A stretch of DNA of 64,000 bases from Vibrio sp. PID17_43 (GCF_002608565.1 NZ_LIXM01000017.1:44189-108188), one strand, 5' to 3'; positions 50,869-62,075 are shown, counted from the stretch's first letter. A program made the numbers and translations. Notes: generated from the letters alone by a model not told the origin.

Positions 50869-52059
50869 TTAATTCTGTGTATCTTGCACTTTCGCTGATA
50901 AGTCAATCACATGCAACTCAGCCTCTTGAGGCTCAAGCTTGATGAACAGCGCCCAAAAGCCCATTGCAGCCATGGCCCAGAACACATTCGCGCCCCAGTG
51001 TTCATACCCCCAACCACTAATAACCGTCATCGTTGCAATCACGCCGCCTAACGGGATGGCATTGTACAGTGCTTGCAACGCGACCATCTTATTTTCGGCC
51101 GAGTTCTGGATATATTGAATAGCAGCAATATGTGCCGTAGCAAACGTCACACCATGGAGCAACTGCACCACAACAAGCGCAACCAATGATGTTGTCGTTG
51201 CCGTCATCCCCCAGCGTAGCATGACACCGCCCGCCGCCAGCAAAAACAGAGTGCGTAAAGACCAGCCGGTAAACAGTCGCTTGCTCAATGCAAACACGGC
51301 AACCTCTGCTGCGACACCTAGGCTCCACAAATAACCAATCACGTCTTCTGAATGTCCGGCGGCTTTCCAGTGAATGGCACTAAAGCCGTAGTACGCTGCA
51401 TGACTACCCTGAATTAACGCCACCAACAGCAAAAATTTCATTACCGGTTTATCGGTGAGCAGTGCGGTCAACTTAGGACGTTCTCCATGTTGGTCGCCAA
51501 GCGTCACTGGCATTGGATTCGTATTACGCATCACCAGCAGTAGAGAAACAAACACGCCTGCCATTGCGGTATACAGAATCATGTCGGTGCCATATTCCGC
51601 GACTAAATAGCCAACAACCGTTGATCCCGCAATAAACGCAATCGAGCCCCACAAACGTGTGCGACCATAGTCGAGCATTTTCAAACGTGCGTAGTAGTTC
51701 GCCATCGCATCCGACAGCGGAACGATCGGACCACAGCAGAGGTTAAACAACACCGTGACTAGCGCCATTAACCAAAAACTCCCCCCGCTGAAAAAGTGGA
51801 AACCAACAAAAATAAGCGCCGCAAAACTGAGCCAGCGTAACGCAGGCATTATGCGCTCAACTTTGTGTACGCGCGGTGTGATCACTATGTTTGCCACGCA
51901 GCGAGTCGCCAAACCAAGACCAACCAACAGGCCGATATCCGTCGCAGAGACACCTTGCTCTTTAAACCACAACGACCAAAATGGTAAGTAGACACCATAA
52001 GCAAAAAAGAACCCGAGAAAATACTGAGAAATCCAGCCATAAGGAGAAGGTTTCAACAT
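50869..52059 (-). CDS. HcaT-like MFS permease
   Basis: A 396-residue inner-membrane protein with twelve predicted helices, of the LacY-related MFS group that includes the 3-phenylpropionate permease HcaT. The segment YGWISQYFLGFFFAYGVYLP at the N-terminus and YGRTRLWGSIAFIAGS between helices 4 and 5 fit that group. The substrate cannot be told. It is divergent from the DUF294 gene and located upstream of crbS; in V. cholerae the same neighbour is present as I recall. The ATG at 52059 follows AGGAT. Confidence 0.78.
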   Translation of the reverse strand: MLKPSPYGWISQYFLGFFFAYGVYLPFWSLWFKEQGVSATDIGLLVGLGLATRCVANIVITPRVHKVERIMPALRWLSFAALIFVGFHFFSGGSFWLMALVTVLFNLCCGPIVPLSDAMANYYARLKMLDYGRTRLWGSIAFIAGSTVVGYLVAEYGTDMILYTAMAGVFVSLLLVMRNTNPMPVTLGDQHGERPKLTALLTDKPVMKFLLLVALIQGSHAAYYGFSAIHWKAAGHSEDVIGYLWSLGVAAEVAVFALSKRLFTGWSLRTLFLLAAGGVMLRWGMTATTTSLVALVVVQLLHGVTFATAHIAAIQYIQNSAENKMVALQALYNAIPLGGVIATMTVISGWGYEHWGANVFWAMAAMGFWALFIKLEPQEAELHVIDLSAKVQDTQN

Positions 52060-52301
52060 CACGACATCCTAGAAAAACGAAACAAGCCAAACGAAAACGT
52101 TTGGGACGACGAATTATGGATCGCAATGGGTAAGAGAAAAAGGGAAGAATCAGCAACTCGTCGTTTCCCCTATGACACAGAATCAGAGATAACGCCTTTA
52201 AAATAGATTTATATTTGTGCTGATTTAGACCAAAGTCGTCTGGCTTCCAAGGAGAAATTTGTCAGACTTAGAAGGTATTCCTAACTAACGTTGGAACTTC
52301 T

Positions 52302-54128
52302 ATGCCTGACAAATTCAATATTCAATCTCCACCGTTCAACCGTCTGACTGAGGCCCAGCAAACACGACTGCGTTCATCGTTGGATGTCGCATATTACCGA
52401 ACTCGAGATGTAATTTTGGCTTGTGGGCAAACTAATAACCATCTGCACATCATAATTAAAGGAGCGGTAGAAGAGCGTTCAAAAGACCAAAGCGAAGTAT
52501 TTGCTCACTACGCCAATGATGACATGTTTGACGTCCGTTCATTATTCGAAGAAAGCGTTCGCCATCAATATGTCGCTCTGGAGGACACCCTTTCTTACTT
52601 GTTGCCCAAAGACGTATTTCTCGAACTCTACAACGAGAATGGCCAATTCGCTGCTTACTTCGATAACAACCTTTCCAAGCGACAGGCCCTAATTGAAGCC
52701 GCGCAGCAACAACAGAATTTAGCGGAGTTCATTCTGACTAAAGTCGATAGCAGCATTTACCATCCACCGATGTTGCTAGCACCCGATACTCCTATCTGCG
52801 AGGTCACCAGAACTCTCAAAGAGAATGGGCTTGATGCCGCCTTGGTGGGGCTAAACGTAGACGACCCACGACTGACGCGCCACCCCTCTGAACATCCATA
52901 CGCCATTATCACCCGCACCAACATGCTCCACGCAGTCATGCTAGAGGGACACCCTCTCGATACACCGGTCAGTGACATCGCTTCGTTTCCGGTCTATCAC
53001 GTTGACGATGGCGATTTTCTGTTTAATGCCATGATCACCATGACGCGTAATCGCATGAAACGCTTAATGGTATGTGATGGCAATAAAGCAGTGGGGATGC
53101 TGGATATGACTCAGATCCTCAGCGCCTTCTCCACCCATTCACACGTACTCACTTTAAGCATCGCCAGATCCAGCAGTGTGGAAGAACTTGCTTTGGCTTC
53201 CAATCGACAACGTCAGCTAGTGGATAGCTTGCTAAAAAACGGTATCCGCACCCGCTTTATCATGGAGTTAATCTCAGCCGTCAATGAACAGATCATTGAG
53301 AAAGCCTTTGAGCTTATCGTGCCACCCGCTTTGCATGATCACTGTTGTTTGATTGTCTTGGGCTCAGAAGGGCGTGGAGAGCAAATTCTAAAAACCGACC
53401 AAGATAATGCCCTCATTCTTGAAGATGGCTTGGAATGGCCACAGTGCGAACTGGTCATGCAATCTCTCACCCACACCTTGCAACAACTTGGTTATCCACT
53501 CTGTCCGGGCAAAGTGATGGTGAACAATCCTAAGTGGGTCAAAACGCAGCAAGAATGGATCAATACCCTCGATGGTTGGATTACCAAAGCACAACCAGAA
53601 CAAATCATGGACTTAGCGATATTCAGTGACGCTCATGCCGTTGCAGGTAATCGAGAATTACTCACTCCCGTTGCAGTACACCTCAGAGACAGCATGGAAG
53701 ATCACATGTTGATTCTGTCTGATTTCACTCGCCCAGCTTTGCAATTTTCTGTTCCTCTTACTCTATTTGGTAACGTAAAAAGTGCTAAGGACGGGTTGGA
53801 TATTAAGCGTGGTGGCATCTTCCCGATCGTGCATGGCATTCGCACCTTGTCATTGGAATATGCGATTGAAGAGAAGAACACCTTTGAGCGAATTAAAGCA
53901 TTGCGGAACCAACGTATTTTGGAGCCTGAAACGGCCGATAACCTGAATGAAGCACTCAAACTGTTTTTTAAACTCCGACTTAGCCAACAATTGACTAAGC
54001 AAGAGACGCTCAACAATATCGACATCCAGCAGTTGGACCGAACTGAGCGTGATCTACTACGCCACAGCCTGCATGTAGTGAAAAAGTTTAAGCAATTTTT
54101 GGGCTTCCACTATCAAATCCGTGACTAA
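52302..54128 (+). CDS. cNMP-binding/CBS/DUF294 nucleotidyltransferase-like protein
   Basis: A 608-residue cytoplasmic protein. In order: a cyclic-nucleotide-binding-like domain (about 10-130), a pair of CBS repeats (about 145-285, with YAIITRTNML and VGMLDMTQIL), a DUF294 nucleotidyltransferase domain with GSEGRGEQILKTDQDNAL (about 350) that keeps the GS and DxD pattern of GlnD-like enzymes, and a DUF294 C-terminal helical domain. The architecture suggests a nucleotidyl-transfer enzyme tuned by adenine nucleotides. Its target is unknown. It is followed after 35 bases by the exonuclease gene and then acs. Confidence 0.85.
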   Translation: MPDKFNIQSPPFNRLTEAQQTRLRSSLDVAYYRTRDVILACGQTNNHLHIIIKGAVEERSKDQSEVFAHYANDDMFDVRSLFEESVRHQYVALEDTLSYLLPKDVFLELYNENGQFAAYFDNNLSKRQALIEAAQQQQNLAEFILTKVDSSIYHPPMLLAPDTPICEVTRTLKENGLDAALVGLNVDDPRLTRHPSEHPYAIITRTNMLHAVMLEGHPLDTPVSDIASFPVYHVDDGDFLFNAMITMTRNRMKRLMVCDGNKAVGMLDMTQILSAFSTHSHVLTLSIARSSSVEELALASNRQRQLVDSLLKNGIRTRFIMELISAVNEQIIEKAFELIVPPALHDHCCLIVLGSEGRGEQILKTDQDNALILEDGLEWPQCELVMQSLTHTLQQLGYPLCPGKVMVNNPKWVKTQQEWINTLDGWITKAQPEQIMDLAIFSDAHAVAGNRELLTPVAVHLRDSMEDHMLILSDFTRPALQFSVPLTLFGNVKSAKDGLDIKRGGIFPIVHGIRTLSLEYAIEEKNTFERIKALRNQRILEPETADNLNEALKLFFKLRLSQQLTKQETLNNIDIQQLDRTERDLLRHSLHVVKKFKQFLGFHYQIRD

Positions 54129-54163
54129 AGTCTTCGAACCCAGTCACATGAGAGGTAACAGAG

Positions 54164-54796
54164 ATGAATTGGCTGCAACGTAAATATTGGTATTATCGAT
54201 TAAAAGGCTCACCTTATCGATCGCTGTTTTGTCCTCCAAGTAAAGGCGAATTCGTCTCTCTCGACTGTGAAACCACCAGCCTAGACCCCAAGCGTGCCGA
54301 ACTGGTCACCATCGCCGCAACAAAAATTATCGACAACCGTATTATCACCAGTAGACCGTTTGAAGTACGATTAAGAGCACCACAATCGCTCGATTCTGGT
54401 TCGGTGAAAATCCATCAAATCCGTCATCAGGACTTAGCCGATGGCATCAGTGAGAATGAAGCCCTATTAAAGCTACTGACGTTCATTGGTAATCGGCCGT
54501 TAGTGGGCTATCACATTCGCTATGATAAGAAAATTCTCGATCTTGCATGCCTGCGACACCTTGGTTTTCCTCTCCCTAACCCCCTAATTGAAGTGAGCCA
54601 AATCTACCATGACAAACTCGAACGACATTTGCCCAATGCCTATTTCGACTTAAGTCTTGATGCCATCTGTAAACATCTGGATCTGCCGATTCAAGACAAA
54701 CACGACGCGCTGCAAGACGCCATTGCCGCGGCATTAGTTTTTGTCAGGCTAACCAAAGGCGACTTGCCCAGCCTAACCGTTCCCTATACGCAATAG
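54164..54796 (+). CDS. DnaQ-fold 3'-5' exonuclease family protein
   Basis: A 210-residue protein with the DEDDh active-site residues of DnaQ-type exonucleases: Asp and Glu in SLDCETTSLDP, a middle Asp in GYHIRYDKKILD, and His and Asp in KHDALQDA. It is encoded just after the DUF294 protein with a good AGAGGT element, so the two are likely made together. It is separate from the replicative epsilon subunit (short N-terminus with YRLKGSPYRSLF). Whether it acts on nucleic acid or removes a nucleotide from a protein or small molecule is not known. Confidence 0.82.
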   Translation: MNWLQRKYWYYRLKGSPYRSLFCPPSKGEFVSLDCETTSLDPKRAELVTIAATKIIDNRIITSRPFEVRLRAPQSLDSGSVKIHQIRHQDLADGISENEALLKLLTFIGNRPLVGYHIRYDKKILDLACLRHLGFPLPNPLIEVSQIYHDKLERHLPNAYFDLSLDAICKHLDLPIQDKHDALQDAIAAALVFVRLTKGDLPSLTVPYTQ

Positions 54797-55014
54797 CGCC
54801 ATAATCAGCTTTCGATCCGCATCCCAAATTCGCATTTATGTCCGGAATTTTATGACACATATTTCACTCTCATCCTAAAGTCTAATTGTGGAAATAAGCG
54901 CTGTGATTGACAGTTATATGTACAACCTCGTTCTAGCCACGACTCATCGTTAAGAACGAAAAACAGCCTTATAAATATCTAAGGCCGAGAAATATAGGCA
55001 CAAGGAGAGCAGCC
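54797..55014. other. acs upstream region
   Basis: A 218-base region before acs, presumably its promoter. A TGTGA half site at 54902-54906 is the only CRP-like element; its partner half is poor. No hairpin like the one before crbR is seen. CrbR is expected to act here, but I do not know its binding sequence. Confidence 0.35.
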
Positions 55015-56967
55015 ATGAGCGAAGCCCACGTTTATCCGGTAAAAGAAAATATTAAGAACCATACGCATGCGGATAATGATACTTACCTAGCCATGTATCA
55101 GCAGTCGGTCACCGATCCTGAGGGCTTCTGGAACGAACACGGCAAAGTAGTGGATTGGATTAAACCGTTCACCCAAGTAAAGAATACTTCTTTCGATACG
55201 GGCCACGTGGACATTCGTTGGTTTGAAGACGGCACACTGAACGTATCTGCAAACTGTATTGATCGTCACCTTGCCCAGCATGGCGATGAAGTCGCGATCA
55301 TCTGGGAAGGCGACGATCCTGCCGACGACAAAACCCTCACATTCAATGAACTGCATAAAGAAGTGTGTAAGTTCTCTAACGCACTAAAAGAGCAAGGCGT
55401 ACACAAAGGCGATGTGGTTTGCCTTTACATGCCTATGGTGCCAGAAGCCGCTATTGCGATGTTGGCATGTACGCGAATTGGTGCGGTTCATACCGTAGTA
55501 TTTGGTGGTTTCTCACCAGAAGCATTATCCGGTCGTATCATCGACTCAGACGCAAAAATCGTTATCACCGCAGATGAAGGCGTTCGTGGTGGTCGCGCAG
55601 TCCCACTCAAAAAGAACGTCGATGAAGCACTAACCAACCCAGAAGTGAAGACCATCGACAAGGTTGTCGTGCTAAAACGCACTGGCGGCGATATTGATTG
55701 GCATGAGCACCGTGACGTTTGGTGGCACGAAGCAACAGCCGTCGTTTCTGACGACTGTCCACCAGAAGAGATGAAAGCGGAAGATCCACTGTTCATCCTT
55801 TACACTTCAGGCTCAACAGGTAAGCCCAAAGGCGTACTGCACACGACAGGCGGCTACCTGGTGTACGCAACCATGACCTTCAAATACGTATTCGATTACC
55901 AAAAAGGCGAAACGTTCTGGTGTACTGCGGATGTGGGTTGGATTACTGGTCACACTTACCTAATTTATGGTCCACTGGCGAACGGTGCGAAAACCATTCT
56001 GTTCGAAGGTGTGCCAAACTACCCAAGCACGGCTCGCATGAGTGAAGTGGTTGATAAGCACCAAGTGAATATTCTCTATACCGCACCAACGGCTATTCGT
56101 GCCCTAATGGCAAAAGGTAACGAAGCGGTCGCTGGCACATCACGTTCAAGCTTGCGTGTGATGGGCTCAGTAGGTGAACCAATCAACCCTGAAGCATGGG
56201 AGTGGTATTACAAGACCATTGGTAACGAGAGTTCGCCTATCGTTGATACTTGGTGGCAAACAGAGACAGGCGGTATCTTGATCGCACCGCTACCGGGCGC
56301 AACAGATCTAAAACCAGGCTCAGCAACTCGTCCATTCTTTGGCGTACAGCCTGCGCTAGTGGATAACATGGGTAACATCATCGAAGAGACTGCGGCAGAA
56401 GGTAACTTAGTGATCCTCGATTCATGGCCAGGTCAGATGCGTACAGTTTACGGCGACCATGAGCGCTTTGAACAAACGTACTTCTCTACCTTCAAAGGCA
56501 TGTACTTCACTAGTGATGGTGCGCGTCGTGACGAAGACGGTTACTACTGGATCACAGGTCGTGTTGATGACGTACTGAACGTATCGGGTCACCGTATGGG
56601 TACGGCTGAGATTGAATCGGCACTGGTTGCACATGACAAGATTGCAGAAGCGGCGATTGTCGGTATTCCTCACGATATCAAAGGTCAAGCTATCTATGCC
56701 TATGTGACACTGAATGATGGCGAGTTCCCTTCTGCAGAACTACACAAAGAAGTGAAAAACTGGGTACGCAAAGAGATTGGTCCAATCGCGACGCCAGATG
56801 TACTGCACTGGACAGACTCTCTACCGAAAACCCGCTCTGGTAAGATCATGCGTCGTATTCTGCGTAAGATTGCAACGGGTGATACCAGCAATCTTGGCGA
56901 TACTTCTACGCTGGCCGACCCAAGCGTAGTAGACAAACTCATTGCAGAGAAAGCAGAACTGGCATAA
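55015..56967 (+). CDS. acs: acetyl-CoA synthetase
   Basis: A 650-residue AMP-forming enzyme that makes acetyl-CoA from acetate, ATP and CoA. The AMP-binding motif [12 protein letters not shown] is at about residue 263, the WWQTETGG and [14 protein letters not shown] segments are present, and the C-terminal [11 protein letters not shown] holds the Lys that is controlled by acetylation. A strong AAGGAGA element precedes the ATG. It is the target gene of the CrbS-CrbR acetate switch in V. cholerae and lies 12 kb from crbR here. Confidence 0.96.
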   Translation: MSEAHVYPVKENIKNHTHADNDTYLAMYQQSVTDPEGFWNEHGKVVDWIKPFTQVKNTSFDTGHVDIRWFEDGTLNVSANCIDRHLAQHGDEVAIIWEGDDPADDKTLTFNELHKEVCKFSNALKEQGVHKGDVVCLYMPMVPEAAIAMLACTRIGAVHTVVFGGFSPEALSGRIIDSDAKIVITADEGVRGGRAVPLKKNVDEALTNPEVKTIDKVVVLKRTGGDIDWHEHRDVWWHEATAVVSDDCPPEEMKAEDPLFILYTSGSTGKPKGVLHTTGGYLVYATMTFKYVFDYQKGETFWCTADVGWITGHTYLIYGPLANGAKTILFEGVPNYPSTARMSEVVDKHQVNILYTAPTAIRALMAKGNEAVAGTSRSSLRVMGSVGEPINPEAWEWYYKTIGNESSPIVDTWWQTETGGILIAPLPGATDLKPGSATRPFFGVQPALVDNMGNIIEETAAEGNLVILDSWPGQMRTVYGDHERFEQTYFSTFKGMYFTSDGARRDEDGYYWITGRVDDVLNVSGHRMGTAEIESALVAHDKIAEAAIVGIPHDIKGQAIYAYVTLNDGEFPSAELHKEVKNWVRKEIGPIATPDVLHWTDSLPKTRSGKIMRRILRKIATGDTSNLGDTSTLADPSVVDKLIAEKAELA

Positions 56968-56997
56968 CACCTAACCACTGTTTTAAACGCTAGACCT

Positions 56998-57029
56998 AAA
57001 AGCCGCTATTACCTATGGCGGCTTTTTTG
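56998..57029 (+). terminator. rho-independent terminator of acs
   Basis: AAAGCCGC/GCGGCTTT stem (10-base loop) followed by a T run. Confidence 0.85.
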
Positions 57030-57274
57030 TGCGTGGGCGCAAAATAAACCACAAAAACCACGTGGCAATGATGTTGTTTTTGTTAACTCGGCAACAGAAA
57101 CGGCGGGGGCGATTAGGAGATTAGACCAGTAAATTGCTGCTAATTGCTGTGAATTAGCTATAATCTTGGTCGATTTTTTAAAATTTGCTCGGTTTTAACA
57201 AAAAAATCGTGCTGAATTATCGTATATTTGGGAATATAAACGTTCTGCTCACGATAAAGGAAGATAGCTACATA

Positions 57275-57724
57275 ATGCCAGCAAAGTCACGGATTCTCAT
57301 TCTAAACGGACCAAATCTTAACCTATTAGGTCTGCGTGAACCGACACACTATGGTAACAACACCCTAGCGCAGATTGTTGACGCTTTAACTGAACAGGCT
57401 CACAACTCTGGGGTGGAACTTGAGCACCTGCAATCTAATCGTGAGTACGAACTGATAGAAGCCATTCATGCTGCATACGGCAAAGTGGACTTCATCATTA
57501 TCAATCCAGCGGCCTTCACTCATACCAGTGTCGCGCTGCGAGATGCACTACTTGGCGTAGCCATCCCATTTATCGAAGTGCATCTATCGAACGTTCACGC
57601 ACGTGAGCCGTTCCGTCACCATTCTTACCTATCTGATAAAGCAGAAGGGGTAATTTGCGGTTTAGGTGCACTAGGTTATGAATTTGCTCTGTCTGCAGCA
57701 ATTGCAAAATTGCAGGCAAAGTAG
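57275..57724 (+). CDS. aroQ: type II 3-dehydroquinate dehydratase
   Basis: A 149-residue shikimate-pathway enzyme. The start motif [20 protein letters not shown] carries the catalytic Tyr, and [19 protein letters not shown] holds the active-site His and Arg. The ATG at 57275 matches homologue starts; the frame extends further left without homology. It lies 59 bases before accB, a common pairing in proteobacteria. Confidence 0.94.
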   Translation: MPAKSRILILNGPNLNLLGLREPTHYGNNTLAQIVDALTEQAHNSGVELEHLQSNREYELIEAIHAAYGKVDFIIINPAAFTHTSVALRDALLGVAIPFIEVHLSNVHAREPFRHHSYLSDKAEGVICGLGALGYEFALSAAIAKLQAK

Positions 57725-57783
57725 ACCAAACACTCTGCAGCCCTAAGGGTTGTCTTAATCACAAGATAAAAGAGAAAGAAAAG

Positions 57784-58248
57784 ATGGATATTCGTAAAAT
57801 CAAAAAACTAATTGAATTAGTTGAAGAGTCTGGCATTGCAGAGCTAGAGATTTCTGAAGGTGAAGAGTCGGTACGAATCAGTCGTCACGGCACAGTCGCA
57901 GCTCCAGCACCAGTTCATTACGCAGCAGCTCCTGTAGCAATGCAGGCTCCAGCAGCTGCGCCTGTAGCAGAAGCTCCAGCAATGGCAGCAGAAGCACCGG
58001 CGGCAGTTCCTGCAGGTCACCAAGTTCTTTCTCCAATGGTTGGTACTTTCTACCGCTCTCCAAGCCCAGATTCAAAATCATTCATTGAGATTGGTCAGAG
58101 CGTGAAGGCTGGCGATACACTATGTATCGTTGAAGCAATGAAGATGATGAACCAAATCGAAGCGGACAAATCAGGTGTTGTTACTGCAATCCTAGTTGAA
58201 GACGGCCAGCCAGTTGAATTCGACCAACCACTCGTTGTAATCGAATAA
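57784..58248 (+). CDS. accB: biotin carboxyl carrier protein of acetyl-CoA carboxylase
   Basis: A 154-residue carrier. An N-terminal conserved block ([17 protein letters not shown]) is followed by an Ala/Pro-rich flexible linker (about 38-80) and the biotinyl domain, whose Lys in VEAMKMMNQ carries biotin. It supplies carboxybiotin for malonyl-CoA synthesis, the first step of fatty-acid synthesis. It is 14 bases before accC. Confidence 0.97.
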   Translation: MDIRKIKKLIELVEESGIAELEISEGEESVRISRHGTVAAPAPVHYAAAPVAMQAPAAAPVAEAPAMAAEAPAAVPAGHQVLSPMVGTFYRSPSPDSKSFIEIGQSVKAGDTLCIVEAMKMMNQIEADKSGVVTAILVEDGQPVEFDQPLVVIE

Positions 58249-58262
58249 GCGGGGCTCGCCTT

Positions 58263-59606
58263 ATGCTAGATAAAGTAGTCATCGCGAACCGAGGTGAAAT
58301 AGCACTTCGTATTCTTCGCGCTTGTAAAGAATTGGGTATTAAGACGGTAGCAGTACACTCAACGGCTGATCGCGATCTTAAGCACGTACTACTTGCGGAC
58401 GAAACAGTATGTATCGGTCCTGCTCGTGGTATCGACAGCTACCTGAATATCCCTCGCATCATTTCTGCAGCAGAAGTAACAGGTGCGATTGCGATTCACC
58501 CAGGTTACGGTTTCCTATCTGAGAACGCAGACTTTGCTGAGCAAGTAGAGCGTAGCGGTTTCATCTTCGTTGGCCCTAAAGCAGATACCATCCGCATGAT
58601 GGGTGACAAAGTGTCAGCTATCAACGCAATGAAAAAAGCAGGCGTTCCTTGTGTACCAGGCTCTGACGGTCCACTAGATAACGATGAAGACAAAAACAAA
58701 GCTCACGCTAAGCGTATCGGCTACCCAGTCATCATCAAAGCATCTGGTGGCGGCGGTGGGCGTGGTATGCGTGTTGTACGTTCTGAAACTGAGCTTGTTC
58801 AAGCTATCGCTATGACGCGTGCAGAAGCAAAAGCCGCATTCAACAACGACATGGTTTACATGGAAAAATTCCTAGAGAACCCACGTCACGTTGAAGTACA
58901 GGTTATTGCTGACGGTCAAGGCGGCGCTATCCACCTGGGTGAACGTGACTGTTCTATGCAGCGTCGTCATCAGAAGGTAGTAGAAGAAGCACCTGCTCCA
59001 GGTATCACCGAAGAAATGCGTAAATACATCGGTGAACGTTGTACGCGCGCATGCCTAGAAATCGGTTACCGCGGCGCAGGTACGTTCGAATTTCTATACG
59101 AGAACGGTGAGTTCTACTTCATCGAAATGAATACTCGTATTCAAGTTGAGCACCCAGTAACTGAAATGGTAACGGGCGTAGACCTAATCAAAGAGCAGCT
59201 ACGCGTAGCAGCGGGTCAGCCTCTGTCATTCACTCAGGATGACATCAAGATCCGCGGCCATGCAATTGAGTGTCGTATCAATGCAGAAGACCCAGAGCGC
59301 TTCCTACCTTCTCCAGGTAAGATTGAACGCTTCCACCCGCCAGGCGGCATGGGTGTGCGTTGGGAATCTCACATTTATACTGGCTATACCGTGCCACCTC
59401 ATTACGACTCAATGATTGGTAAATTGATCACTTACGGTGAAAACCGCGATGTAGCAATTGCACGTATGAAGAACGCTCTAGGTGAGATGATCATTGAAGG
59501 CATCAAGACTAACATTTCTCTGCAGCAGTCCATCATGAATGATGAGAACTTCCAGCACGGTGGTGCGAACATTCACTACCTAGAGAAGAAGCTAGGCCTA
59601 CAATAA
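58263..59606 (+). CDS. accC: biotin carboxylase subunit of acetyl-CoA carboxylase
   Basis: A 447-residue ATP-grasp enzyme that carboxylates biotin on AccB. The start [20 protein letters not shown], the Gly-rich ATP loop [15 protein letters not shown] (near residue 160) and the catalytic [14 protein letters not shown] (near residue 288) are all present. It forms the accBC operon with accB and ends at a terminator. Confidence 0.98.
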   Translation: MLDKVVIANRGEIALRILRACKELGIKTVAVHSTADRDLKHVLLADETVCIGPARGIDSYLNIPRIISAAEVTGAIAIHPGYGFLSENADFAEQVERSGFIFVGPKADTIRMMGDKVSAINAMKKAGVPCVPGSDGPLDNDEDKNKAHAKRIGYPVIIKASGGGGGRGMRVVRSETELVQAIAMTRAEAKAAFNNDMVYMEKFLENPRHVEVQVIADGQGGAIHLGERDCSMQRRHQKVVEEAPAPGITEEMRKYIGERCTRACLEIGYRGAGTFEFLYENGEFYFIEMNTRIQVEHPVTEMVTGVDLIKEQLRVAAGQPLSFTQDDIKIRGHAIECRINAEDPERFLPSPGKIERFHPPGGMGVRWESHIYTGYTVPPHYDSMIGKLITYGENRDVAIARMKNALGEMIIEGIKTNISLQQSIMNDENFQHGGANIHYLEKKLGLQ

Positions 59607-59626
59607 GCCTTTGCTAACCTCATAAT

Positions 59627-59656
59627 AAATGCCCACATCTGTGGGCATTTTTGTTT
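59627..59656 (+). terminator. rho-independent terminator of accBC
   Basis: AAATGCCCAC/GTGGGCATTT stem followed by T residues, 20 bases after the stop. Confidence 0.85.
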
Positions 59657-59736
59657 TGTATAAAGACTATACTCAAACAAACCGTAGAGTTCTGGTAAAC
59701 TCTGCGCCACTTCATTCACTTTAAGAGCAAAAACAA

Positions 59737-60624
59737 ATGCCTTGGATTCAAATCAAACTCAATGCGACCAATGAAAACGCTGAGCAAATCGGCGACATGC
59801 TAATGGAAGAGACTGGTGCGCTGTCTGTAACTTTCCTAGACGCGCAGGATACGCCTGTATTCGAACCTCTACCAGGCGAAACTCGCTTGTGGGGCGATAC
59901 TGATATTCTGGCACTGTATGATGCAGAAGCTGACACCAACTTCATCATCAACCAAATCAAAGCAAGCGACATGTTGGTAGAAGGTTTTGCTTACAAAGTT
60001 GAACAGCTAGAAGACAAAGACTGGGAACGCGAGTGGATGGATAACTTCCACCCAATGAAGTTCGGTGAACGTCTATGGATTTGCCCAAGCTGGCGTGAAA
60101 TCCCAGAACCAGACGCCGTCAACGTAATGTTAGATCCTGGCCTTGCATTCGGTACAGGTACTCATCCAACGACAGCGCTATGTCTTGAATGGCTAGAAGG
60201 TCTGGATCTGTCTGGTAAGACAGTTATCGACTTCGGCTGTGGCTCAGGCATCCTGGCGATCGCTGCGATCAAGCTAGGCGCAGAAAAAGTCATCGGGATC
60301 GATATTGATCCTCAGGCGCTACAAGCATCTCGCGACAACGCAGAACGTAATGGTGTAGCAGATCAACTTGAAGTGTACCTACCTCAAAACCAGCCAGAAG
60401 GTCTAATTGCAGACGTGGTTGTTGCCAACATTCTTGCTGGTCCACTGCGAGAACTAGCTCCAATCATTAAAAGCCTAGTGAAGCCAAATGGTGAGCTTGC
60501 GATGTCGGGTGTTTTAAACACTCAAGCAGAAGACGTAGCGAACCATTACCGTGACGAGCTTCACATTGACCCAATCGCAGAGCAAAGCGAATGGTGTCGC
60601 ATCTCTGGTCGAAAACAAGGCTAG
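59737..60624 (+). CDS. prmA: ribosomal protein L11 methyltransferase
   Basis: A 295-residue SAM-dependent enzyme that trimethylates several residues of L11. The N-terminal substrate-recognition domain (about 1-65) is followed by a linker and the methyltransferase core with [18 protein letters not shown] (motif I) and [13 protein letters not shown]. It lies upstream of dusB-fis, the usual gammaproteobacterial order. Confidence 0.96.
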   Translation: MPWIQIKLNATNENAEQIGDMLMEETGALSVTFLDAQDTPVFEPLPGETRLWGDTDILALYDAEADTNFIINQIKASDMLVEGFAYKVEQLEDKDWEREWMDNFHPMKFGERLWICPSWREIPEPDAVNVMLDPGLAFGTGTHPTTALCLEWLEGLDLSGKTVIDFGCGSGILAIAAIKLGAEKVIGIDIDPQALQASRDNAERNGVADQLEVYLPQNQPEGLIADVVVANILAGPLRELAPIIKSLVKPNGELAMSGVLNTQAEDVANHYRDELHIDPIAEQSEWCRISGRKQG

Positions 60625-60699
60625 ATATGGTTTTTAACGCTAATTGACTGAATTTTATGCAAATTGTAAAAACAATTTGTAAATGCTCAAATATTAGTC

Positions 60700-60728
60700 T
60701 TTTCACGCAGTAAAAAAATGCGTAAAAT
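60700..60728 (+). promoter_or_regulatory. dusB-fis promoter with GC-rich discriminator
   Basis: TTTTCA (60700-60705) and TAAAAT (60723-60728) are 17 bases apart, followed by GCGCGCCC. The GC-rich discriminator is the mark of growth-rate and ppGpp-controlled promoters and matches the known behaviour of the E. coli fis promoter. Confidence 0.65.
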
Positions 60729-60763
60729 GCGCGCCCTTGCTGGTACAGAACTGTGATGACGTT

Positions 60764-61732
60764 TTGAAAATCGGAAACTATCAACTTAAGAACAATCTAA
60801 TCGTAGCCCCTATGGCTGGTGTAACGGATAGACCGTTTCGCGAGTTGTGTCTTCGCTATGGTGCGGGAATGGCCGTCAGTGAAATGATGTCTGCTAACCC
60901 TAAGCTATGGGGAACGTCGAAGTCGAAACAACGCATGGTACACGAGGGCGAATCGGGCATTCGCTCTGTACAAATTGCGGGTTCCGATCCACAGCTTATG
61001 GCTGATGCTGCTCAATTCAGTGTTGAAAACGGTGCACAAATCATCGACATCAACATGGGCTGCCCAGCAAAGAAAGTGAACAAGAAGCTGGCGGGCTCTG
61101 CACTGCTTCAGTACCCAGACATCATCCAACAGATTTTGACTGCAGTAGTGGATGCAGTGGACGTTCCAGTAACGTTAAAGACTCGAACAGGCTGGGATAC
61201 AGAAAACAAGAACTGTGTCCAAATCGCTAAATTAGCCGAAGACTGCGGCATACAGGCTCTTGCTTTGCATGGCAGAACGAAAGCATGTATGTACAAAGGT
61301 GAGGCCGAATACGACAGCATTAAAGCGGTTAAACAGGCTATATCCATTCCGGTTATCGCAAACGGTGATATCGATAGCCCGGAGAAAGCTAAGTTTGTAC
61401 TGGAGTACACCGGTGCAGACGCTTTAATGATAGGACGCCCTGCCCAAGGTCGCCCTTGGATTTTCCAAGAAATCCATCACTATTTGGAAAACGGCACCAC
61501 AATGGATGAGCTTCCAAATGAGGAAGTGAAAGCCATTATGCTTGGTCATGTTAACGCTCTACATGAATTCTATGGTGAGTTCTTAGGACCACGTATCGCG
61601 CGTAAGCACGTTGGCTGGTACCTAAAGGAGCATGAACAGGCAAGTGAGTTTCGCCGTACCTTCAACGCTATCGACGCGGCTTCGCTGCAGCTTGAAGCGC
61701 TAGAAGGTTATTTTGATAACGTTGCATCATAA
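60764..61732 (+). CDS. dusB: tRNA-dihydrouridine synthase B
   Basis: A 322-residue FMN enzyme that reduces uridine in the tRNA D loop. The FMN-site segment [13 protein letters not shown] near the start, the catalytic Cys in NMGCPAKKV and [13 protein letters not shown] are present. A TTG at 60764 gives the family length (321 in E. coli) and begins with [10 protein letters not shown] as homologues do; a farther TTG at 60737 would lie at the expected transcription start and is unlikely. It is 23 bases before fis in the same operon. Confidence 0.95.
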   Translation: MKIGNYQLKNNLIVAPMAGVTDRPFRELCLRYGAGMAVSEMMSANPKLWGTSKSKQRMVHEGESGIRSVQIAGSDPQLMADAAQFSVENGAQIIDINMGCPAKKVNKKLAGSALLQYPDIIQQILTAVVDAVDVPVTLKTRTGWDTENKNCVQIAKLAEDCGIQALALHGRTKACMYKGEAEYDSIKAVKQAISIPVIANGDIDSPEKAKFVLEYTGADALMIGRPAQGRPWIFQEIHHYLENGTTMDELPNEEVKAIMLGHVNALHEFYGEFLGPRIARKHVGWYLKEHEQASEFRRTFNAIDAASLQLEALEGYFDNVAS

Positions 61733-61755
61733 TTAAGAGAAGAGCTAGACCGAAT

Positions 61756-62052
61756 ATGTTCGAACAAAATCTGACTTCAGAAGCATTAACAGTAACTACA
61801 GTAACGTCACAAGACCAGATTACTCAAAAGCCTTTACGTGACTCTGTTAAAGCATCTCTTAAAAACTACCTAGCTCAGCTAAACGGCCAGGAAGTAACAG
61901 AACTATACGAATTAGTTCTAGCTGAAGTTGAACAGCCACTACTAGATACTATCATGCAGTACACTCGCGGCAACCAAACTCGCGCAGCAACGATGATGGG
62001 TATCAACCGCGGTACTCTTCGCAAGAAACTTAAAAAATATGGCATGAACTAA
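61756..62052 (+). CDS. fis: nucleoid-associated factor Fis
   Basis: A 98-residue DNA-bending protein, the standard length. The C-terminal helix-turn-helix [20 protein letters not shown] is conserved. It activates rRNA and tRNA promoters, shapes the nucleoid and affects replication. It is the second gene of the dusB-fis operon, whose promoter has the rRNA-like discriminator. Confidence 0.98.
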   Translation: MFEQNLTSEALTVTTVTSQDQITQKPLRDSVKASLKNYLAQLNGQEVTELYELVLAEVEQPLLDTIMQYTRGNQTRAATMMGINRGTLRKKLKKYGMN

Positions 62053-62075
62053 TTCAAGTTCATCGCATATTTTGT

